The notes beneath the pieces are model-generated. The model made no database searches, was not told where the DNA came from, and worked only from the letters and a program-made list of their open reading frames with translations. A program made the translations under genes and the position numbers. This document shows, one piece after another, positions 13,619 to 18,405 of a stretch of 18,405 nt of DNA. The DNA lies in the NCBI GenBank assembly GCA_002450075.1, contig DJYJ01000064.1:1-18405 (forward strand). The letters are read 5' to 3'. The stretch is from Clostridiales bacterium UBA6981. GTDB lineage: Bacteria > Bacillota > Clostridia > Oscillospirales > Oscillospiraceae. Positions within the stretch are counted from its first letter, which is position 1; every line of letters starts with the position of its first letter.

Positions 13619-15097
13619 GTGAAATTATATCTAAAAGGACATACCTATCAATACGCGGTCGAGCAGATGCTGCTGACGCTCTTCCCGGACGAGCGGCCCC
13701 TTTATCCGGACGGAAAGCCGGAAGGGGACCGGATGGAGATCTCGCTCCACCGCGGCGATACCTATACGACGGCAAGCTGCCTTTTTACACGCGGTGAGGA
13801 GCGCTGGCGCGGAACTGCGCGCGCGCAAAACCGCGGGATGACCGACGAGCTTGTCGCCGAGCGGATCTGCCAGAGGCTCATCAAAAACGCGATGTACCGC
13901 GCCGCGCTCGCCTCCGGCCATGAGCACCCCGCCTGGGGCGCGCTCACGGGCGTGCGGCCGGGTAAGGTCTTTTCCACGCTGCTCAGAAGCGGCATGGACG
14001 AGGATGAGGCGCTCCGTCATTTCATCCGCGACTATGACGTGACGCCGCCGCGCGCCGCTCTCTGCCGCGATACGACGCGCCATACACTCGCCGCGGCGGC
14101 CTCGCTCGGGAAAAAGGACGTGTGTCTGTATCTCGGCGTGCCGTTCTGTCCCACGCGCTGCGCCTACTGCAGCTTCGTCAGCCAGTCGGTCGAAAAGAGC
14201 ATGAAGCTGATCGCGCCCTTCGTCGACGCGCTTGAGCGCGAGATCGACGCCGTCGGCGAGCAGGTCGCCCGTCTGGGGCTGCGCCCGGTCGCGGTCTATT
14301 TCGGCGGCGGCACGCCCACGACGCTCTCGGCCGAGCAGCTCGACCGCGTGTGCACGCGGATGGAGGAGCGCTTCGATCTCTCTTCCGTGCGGGAATTCAC
14401 GGTCGAGGCCGGAAGACCCGACACGATCACGGAGGAAAAGCTGCGGGTGCTGCGCGCTCACGGCTGCGACCGCGTCAGCGTCAATCCCCAGAGCATGTCC
14501 GACGCCGTGCTCGAGGCCATCGGCCGCCGGCACACGGCCGCGGATATCGTCACGGCGCTCGAAAAGGTGCGCGCGGTCGGCGGCTTTTCGGTGAACATGG
14601 ATCTGATCGCGGGGCTGCCCGCCGACAGCTATGAGGGCTTCTGCGCAACGCTCAGCGCGGTGCTCGCCCTCGCGCCGGAGAACATCACGGTCCACACGCT
14701 CAGCTTGAAAAAAGGCTCGCGTATCCTCAACGAGGGCGCCGAGCTGCCGGATGCGCTCTCGGTCGGGCGGATGCTCGATTTCGCGGAGAGCTCTCTCCGT
14801 GCGCAGGGCTATGAGCCCTATTATCTCTACCGCCAGAAGTTCATGTCAGGCGGCTTTGAAAACGTCGGCTGGACAAAGCCGGGCTTTGTCAATCTGTATA
14901 ACATCTGCATCATGGAAGAGCTGTGCAGCATCCTCGCGATGGGCGCCGGCGGCTCGACCAAGCTGATCCGCCGCGACGGCGGGCGCAATCTCCGCTTCAT
15001 CGCGCCGAAGTATCCGCTGGAATATATCGGCGGCATCGACGGCGTGTGCGGTGAGAAGAAGAAAATCGAAGCGTTCTATCGCCAATGGGAGGAGTAA
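13619..15097 (+). CDS. hemZ: HemZ-type radical SAM coproporphyrinogen dehydrogenase
   Basis: This 492-aa radical SAM enzyme would oxidatively decarboxylate coproporphyrinogen III to protoporphyrinogen IX without oxygen, using S-adenosylmethionine and a [4Fe-4S] cluster. The cluster motif CPTRCAYC is at residues 177-184, in the sequence GVPFCPTRCAYCSFVSQ, with YFGGGTPT following. The N-terminal extension of about 165 aa before the radical SAM barrel, with TGVRPGKVF, marks the HemZ group rather than HemN or HemW. The start is the GTG at 13619: GGAG lies 9 nt upstream, and the open frame further upstream overlaps the promoter. A kinase gene follows after 3 nt. A c-type cytochrome in the same window gives a use for heme. 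HemZ has less biochemical support than HemN, so the exact reaction is likely rather than certain. Confidence 0.9.
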   Translation: MKLYLKGHTYQYAVEQMLLTLFPDERPLYPDGKPEGDRMEISLHRGDTYTTASCLFTRGEERWRGTARAQNRGMTDELVAERICQRLIKNAMYRAALASGHEHPAWGALTGVRPGKVFSTLLRSGMDEDEALRHFIRDYDVTPPRAALCRDTTRHTLAAAASLGKKDVCLYLGVPFCPTRCAYCSFVSQSVEKSMKLIAPFVDALEREIDAVGEQVARLGLRPVAVYFGGGTPTTLSAEQLDRVCTRMEERFDLSSVREFTVEAGRPDTITEEKLRVLRAHGCDRVSVNPQSMSDAVLEAIGRRHTAADIVTALEKVRAVGGFSVNMDLIAGLPADSYEGFCATLSAVLALAPENITVHTLSLKKGSRILNEGAELPDALSVGRMLDFAESSLRAQGYEPYYLYRQKFMSGGFENVGWTKPGFVNLYNICIMEELCSILAMGAGGSTKLIRRDGGRNLRFIAPKYPLEYIGGIDGVCGEKKKIEAFYRQWEE

Positions 15098-15100
15098 CAC

Positions 15101-16036
15101 ATGGCCTATCTGCTCAATGACATCAATTTCAAAACGGTCGCCGACCCCCGCGCGCTGATCGAGGAGGGCGACGCAAAGTATCGCGCCAACGTCGAGGCGG
15201 CGGCGGACCGGATCGTCGAGAACTATAAGCGCAGCCCGATCGTGCTGCTCTCAGGCCCGTCCGGCTCCGGCAAGACGACGACGGCCATGAAGATCTCCGA
15301 GGCGCTGGAAAAGCGCGGCATCCGCAGCCACTATGTCGGCATGGACGATTATTTCAACACGATCAGCCCCGAGACGACGCCCCGCACGCCGGAGGGGGAG
15401 TATGACCTGGAAAGCCCGCTGTGTCTGGACATGGAGCTGATGAACGAGCACTTCACCAAGCTCGCGCGCGGCGAGCGCATCTATGTGCCGAAGTACGAGT
15501 TTTCCCGCAAGATGCGCGCCTTTGAGCCGTCGAAGTCCATCAAGCTCGGAGCGGACGAGATCGTGATCTTCGAGGGCATCCACGCGCTCAACGACATGAT
15601 CACCGTCACCCACCCCGAGGCCTTCAAGCTGTATATCTCCGCGCGCAGCGACGTCCTGTTCGAGGACAGGATCGTTTTCAAGCGCACGTGGTTCCGGCTG
15701 GTCAGACGCATGGTGCGCGATTATAACTTCCGCGGCTCCGACCCGGCCGAGACCATGAGCATGTGGGGCAACGTCCGCCGCGGCGAGATCACCTATATCT
15801 CGCCCTTCAAGGACAAGGCGGATTTCCAGTTCGATTCTTCGCTTCCCTATGAGCTGCCGGTGTTCAACCATACGGCGACCAAACTGTTCCAGACCGTTCC
15901 CGAGGGGATCGAGCGCTTTGACGAGCTGCGGGCCGTCCTGCCCGCGCTGCAGCTTTTCGGCAGCATCGACGAAGAGCTTGTCCCGAAGGATTCGCTGATC
16001 CGCGAATTCATCGGGGGAGGAACTTACGAATATTGA
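15101..16036 (+). CDS. Uridine kinase-like P-loop nucleoside kinase
   Basis: This 311-aa cytoplasmic protein belongs to the uridine kinase/phosphoribulokinase group of P-loop NTPases. Walker A is GPSGSGKT (52-59); a GMDDYFNTISP segment follows, as in the uridine kinase substrate region, then IVIFEGIHALN, a Walker B-type strand. Many clostridial homologues carry an N-terminal TGS and threonyl-tRNA synthetase-like extension and run to about 550 aa; here only about 45 residues precede the P-loop. It is cotranscribed with hemZ: 3 nt apart, its GGGAGGAG ribosome site lying in the end of hemZ. Phosphorylation of a nucleoside is likely, but the substrate is not certain and the link to hemZ is not understood. 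Confidence 0.85.
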   Translation: MAYLLNDINFKTVADPRALIEEGDAKYRANVEAAADRIVENYKRSPIVLLSGPSGSGKTTTAMKISEALEKRGIRSHYVGMDDYFNTISPETTPRTPEGEYDLESPLCLDMELMNEHFTKLARGERIYVPKYEFSRKMRAFEPSKSIKLGADEIVIFEGIHALNDMITVTHPEAFKLYISARSDVLFEDRIVFKRTWFRLVRRMVRDYNFRGSDPAETMSMWGNVRRGEITYISPFKDKADFQFDSSLPYELPVFNHTATKLFQTVPEGIERFDELRAVLPALQLFGSIDEELVPKDSLIREFIGGGTYEY

Positions 16037-16044
16037 TAAAAATG

Positions 16045-16080
16045 AAAGGACGCTGTGCCATCGGCACAGCGTCTTTCTTC
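16045..16080. terminator. Bidirectional terminator between the kinase and the sensor protein
   Basis: GACGCTGTGCC/GGCACAGCGTC (16049-16059/16063-16073) is a perfect 11-bp stem with loop ATC, lengthened by flanking AAAG and TTT, and followed by a T-rich stretch on the plus strand. Confidence 0.85.
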
Positions 16081-16091
16081 TTATTATGGGA

Positions 16092-17147
16092 TCAGTCCAG
16101 ATATTTCCCATCGTAGCATTCCGGCGGCAGACAGTCCGCCAGCCCCGTGAGCAGCGCTTTTTCCGGGATGCGCTCCTGTTCCGGCGTGCGCAGCGCGGCG
16201 GCGGGCAGCTTGCGCGCCAACGATACCCGCGCGGAGGCGCCGCTTCCCGGCCGGCTCTCCAGCATCAGGGTGCCGTCGTGGAGACGGGCGATCCCGCGCA
16301 CGACCGACAGCCCCAGTCCCGCGCCGTCGCCCATCTCTCCGAGCGAAAAGCCCGCGCGGTAGCGCTCGAACACATGACCCATCACGTCCTCGGCGATGCC
16401 GCAGCCGTCGTCGCTGACGGATAAGATGACCTGGGTCGCCGTTGGGACGAGACTGATGCTGATGCGGCTGAGTCCCGCGGCGTGGACAAGACAGTTGGAA
16501 ATAAGGTTATAGATCATCTGCTCGACGAGCACCCGGTCGGCGAACAGACACAGCGTCTCTTCGCCGTACAGCTTAAAGGAAATATCCGGCCGCAGCAGGG
16601 AAGCGCTGTCGGTGATCTCGCGGCAGAGCTTCGCCAGATCGAGCGGCTCCATCGACACCGCGAGATCCTCCGCGGCAAGACCGCGCACGACCGTGGCGTT
16701 GTCTAAAAGCCGCGTGATGCGGAAGGCGTCGCGTTGGAGCGAACGGAGATAGGAGCGCAGCTCTTCGTCGCCGCTCTCCTCCGCCCGGCTCTGCGACAGC
16801 CCGGCCGAGAGCCGCAGATTCATCAGCGCGCTCCTGACGGAAAACAAAAACGCGTCGTTGACCAGAACCGGCGCGATCTCGACAGGGGAGAGAAAGAACG
16901 CCTGCAGGTCCTCAAGCTTTGCCGTGCGGACGTTGCAGCGCTTACCTGCGACGACGGTGTCGGCGGTGAAAACGCCGGCCTGCGACTGGCAGATCTCGGG
17001 GCTGAAAACGGCCGAGAGCGCTTTGCCGACGCAGGGAGCGCCGAGCATCTTCTCCGCATGTGCGTTGGCATAAACGATTTTTCCGCCCGAAACGAGCACG
17101 GCCGCCTCCGCGGAAAGAGACAGCACCTTTGACGAAACACTGAGCAT
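16092..17147 (-). CDS. PAS/HATPase sensor kinase-like protein lacking the H-box histidine
   Basis: The 351-aa protein has a PAS-like start (about 8-90, with AAVLVSGGKIVYANAHAEKMLG), a dimerisation helix pair (about 95-157) and a histidine kinase ATPase domain (about 165-312). The ATPase boxes look intact: N-box VEQMIYNLISN (208-218), G1 DDGCG (246-250) and G2 GDGAGLGL (273-280). Where HisKA proteins have HELRTPL, it reads FSVRSAL, with F102 in the place of the histidine. So it probably cannot autophosphorylate in the usual way; it may be an atypical ATP-binding regulator, or the acceptor may lie elsewhere. No membrane segment and no response regulator gene are visible. The ATG at 17147 has AGGTGG 7 nt upstream. 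Transcription is from its own promoter, divergent from gap. Confidence 0.8.
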   Translation of the reverse strand: MLSVSSKVLSLSAEAAVLVSGGKIVYANAHAEKMLGAPCVGKALSAVFSPEICQSQAGVFTADTVVAGKRCNVRTAKLEDLQAFFLSPVEIAPVLVNDAFLFSVRSALMNLRLSAGLSQSRAEESGDEELRSYLRSLQRDAFRITRLLDNATVVRGLAAEDLAVSMEPLDLAKLCREITDSASLLRPDISFKLYGEETLCLFADRVLVEQMIYNLISNCLVHAAGLSRISISLVPTATQVILSVSDDGCGIAEDVMGHVFERYRAGFSLGEMGDGAGLGLSVVRGIARLHDGTLMLESRPGSGASARVSLARKLPAAALRTPEQERIPEKALLTGLADCLPPECYDGKYLD

Positions 17148-17177
17148 GACGGACCCACCTTCCCTCTATTCGAACCA

Positions 17178-17206
17178 ATCATAACAAAATACGACAAAAT
17201 GTACAA
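17178..17206 (-). promoter_or_regulatory. Promoter of the sensor-like gene
   Basis: On the minus strand TTGTAC (17206-17201) and TATGAT (17183-17178) are separated by 17 nt. The leader is about 24 nt and holds the ribosome site. Confidence 0.7.
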
Positions 17207-17280
17207 GACCCGGCGCGAAAACGGCGCGGCGAGGGCATAAATTTCGGCATATTTTTGTGAAGGTTGTTCGGAATGAAAAC

Positions 17281-17310
17281 TTGCTTTTTGCCAATAGTAT
17301 ATGATACAAT
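17281..17310 (+). promoter_or_regulatory. gap promoter
   Basis: TTGCTT (17281-17286) and TACAAT (17305-17310) are 18 nt apart, with TGA before the -10 as an extended -10. A second possible -10, TATGAT (17300-17305), overlaps it. The leader to the start codon is about 88 nt. Confidence 0.65.
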
Positions 17311-17319
17311 TTAGACAAT

Positions 17320-17349
17320 CAGCAAAGGGAGTTTCTGGCTTCCTTGCTG
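17320..17349 (+). promoter_or_regulatory. Stem-loop in the gap leader
   Basis: CAGCAA/TTGCTG (17320-17325/17344-17349) extends past a bulged A to GGGA/TTCC (17327-17330/17340-17343), with a 9-nt loop. It begins a few bases after the predicted transcription start, a place typical of 5' stabilising hairpins in strongly expressed mRNAs. A regulatory role is inference. Confidence 0.5.
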
Positions 17350-17404
17350 TTTGTGTGTCAACACATCCCGATATGCTTAAATTTTTTAACTGGAGGATAA
17401 GTTC

Positions 17405-18405
17405 ATGATCAAAGTCGGCATCAACGGCTTCGGCCGCATCGGTTCCCTCGCTTTCCGCGCTGCCATCAAGTCTGACGACATCGAGGTCGTCGCGATCAAC
17501 GCTCCGGGTCATCCCGCCAGCCACATCGCCTACTGTGTGAAGTATGACTCTGTCCACGGCCGTTTTGACGGCGAAGTCGTCGGCAACGACGAGGACAGCA
17601 CCGTTACCGTCAACGGCAAGGTCGTCAAGGTCCTCTCCGACAAGGCTTACCGTGACGCCACCCTGATCCCCTGGGGCGAGCTCGGCGTCGAGTACGTGCT
17701 CGAGTGCACCGGCGTGTACCTCGAGAAGTCCAAGGCCCAGGCTCACATCGATGCCGGCGCCAAGGTCGTCATCATGTCCGGCCCCGCGAAGGACGACACC
17801 CCGATGTTCGTCTGCGGCGTCAACCTTGACAAGTACACCCCCGACATGCAGTTCGTCTCCAACGCGTCCTGCACCACCAACTGCCTCGCGCCTCTCGCCA
17901 AGGTCGTCAACGACAACTTCGGCATCATCGAAGGCCTCATGACCACCGTCCACGCCTCCACCGCCACCCAGGCGATCGTCGACGGCTTCCCCAAGAAGAA
18001 GGACCTCCGCGGCGCCCGCTCCATCTACAACAACATCATCCCCTCCTCCACCGGCGCTGCCAAGGCTGTCGGCAAGGTCATCCCGTCCCTGAACGGCAAG
18101 CTCACCGGTATGTCCATGCGTATCCCGGCTCCGGACGTGTCCGTCGTTGACCTGACGGTCCGCCTCGAGAAGGCCGCCACCTATGATGAGATCTGCGCCG
18201 CCGTCAAGGCCGCTTCCGAAGGCCCGATGAAGGGCATCCTCGAGTACGTTGACGAAGAGGTCGTTTCCTCCGACTTCCGTACCGATGCTCACACCTCCAT
18301 CTTCGACGCCAAGGCCGGTATCGCCCTCAACGGCAACTTCGTCAAGCTCGTCGCCTGGTACGACAACGAGTGGGGCTTCTCCAACAAGATGCTCGACCTC
18401 ACCCG
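17405..18405 (+). CDS. gap: Glyceraldehyde-3-phosphate dehydrogenase, 3' end cut by the window
   Basis: The visible 333 residues form nearly all of a phosphorylating GAPDH, the glycolytic enzyme oxidising glyceraldehyde 3-phosphate with NAD+ and phosphate. The dinucleotide-binding GINGFGRIG is at 5-13; catalytic C156 is in SNASCTTN, H183 in TVHA, and the phosphate-binding IIPSSTGAAKAVGK follows. The end WYDNEWGFSNKMLDL shows that only a few residues are missing. GGAGG lies 8-9 nt before the ATG. Codons are strongly biased to C-ending, fitting high expression. Two things are odd: A33 stands in INAPG where NAD-specific enzymes have aspartate (INDP/INDL), and TQAIVDGFPKKKD differs from the usual TQKTVDGPSKKD. 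The cofactor preference is therefore open. Confidence 0.95.
   Translation, partial: MIKVGINGFGRIGSLAFRAAIKSDDIEVVAINAPGHPASHIAYCVKYDSVHGRFDGEVVGNDEDSTVTVNGKVVKVLSDKAYRDATLIPWGELGVEYVLECTGVYLEKSKAQAHIDAGAKVVIMSGPAKDDTPMFVCGVNLDKYTPDMQFVSNASCTTNCLAPLAKVVNDNFGIIEGLMTTVHASTATQAIVDGFPKKKDLRGARSIYNNIIPSSTGAAKAVGKVIPSLNGKLTGMSMRIPAPDVSVVDLTVRLEKAATYDEICAAVKAASEGPMKGILEYVDEEVVSSDFRTDAHTSIFDAKAGIALNGNFVKLVAWYDNEWGFSNKMLDLT

Noticed and set aside
16823..18292. 489-codon minus-strand frame opposite gap and part of the sensor gene
   Set aside because: It lies antisense to a highly conserved GAPDH and crosses two promoters; the product is low-complexity.

Overview
The window reads as one chromosomal segment of a GC-rich, low-GC-relative Firmicute, most like an anaerobic gut Clostridium of the Oscillospiraceae type. 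Grounds: strong GGAGG ribosome sites, canonical TTGNNN/TATNNT promoters, an arginine deiminase operon, HemZ, CarD and ResB/ResC-type cytochrome c assembly, and proteins that read as clostridial. The genus is inference. Codons favour G/C at position 3, so long open frames shadow nearly every gene.

Layout. (1) 1-291: a repeat-rich, gene-free stretch with four stem-loops and four copies (three direct, one inverted) of a 16-nt repeat. (2) 284-760: a divergent pair, a ribbon-helix-helix regulator (-) and a 58-aa protein (+), sharing a compact promoter with operator-like repeats. (3) 810-4650: a promoter, then a membrane-anchored FMN-binding/pentaheme NrfA nitrite reductase fusion, a terminator-like hairpin, and resB and resC for cytochrome c maturation. 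(4) 4704-6534: argS and its terminator. (5) 6570-9774: arcA-arcB-arcC, the complete arginine deiminase pathway. (6) 9780-10156: about 380 bp of almost continuous palindromes, including a MITE-like dispersed repeat and a candidate three-way-junction element with a GUAA loop. (7) 10180-11319: a DUF3810-like membrane metalloprotease, convergent with a MATE exporter (-) across a bidirectional terminator. (8) 12868-13353: a CarD-family regulator (-). (9) 13493-16076: hemZ and a uridine-kinase-like P-loop kinase, convergent with a PAS/ATPase sensor kinase-like protein (-) that lacks the phospho-acceptor histidine. (10) 17281-18405: promoter, leader and truncated gap (GAPDH), running off the window.

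How the genes fit together. NrfA, ResB, ResC and, more distantly, HemZ make a coherent set: heme synthesis, heme export and ligation outside the membrane, and a multiheme enzyme reducing nitrite to ammonium. No NrfH-type quinol dehydrogenase is present. The FMN domain fused to NrfA could be an alternative electron entry, which is the strongest candidate here for an unusual system. The arc operon gives substrate-level ATP from arginine, also releasing ammonia. The second strong candidate is the pair of intergenic hairpin arrays, which the protein-coding annotation does not explain.
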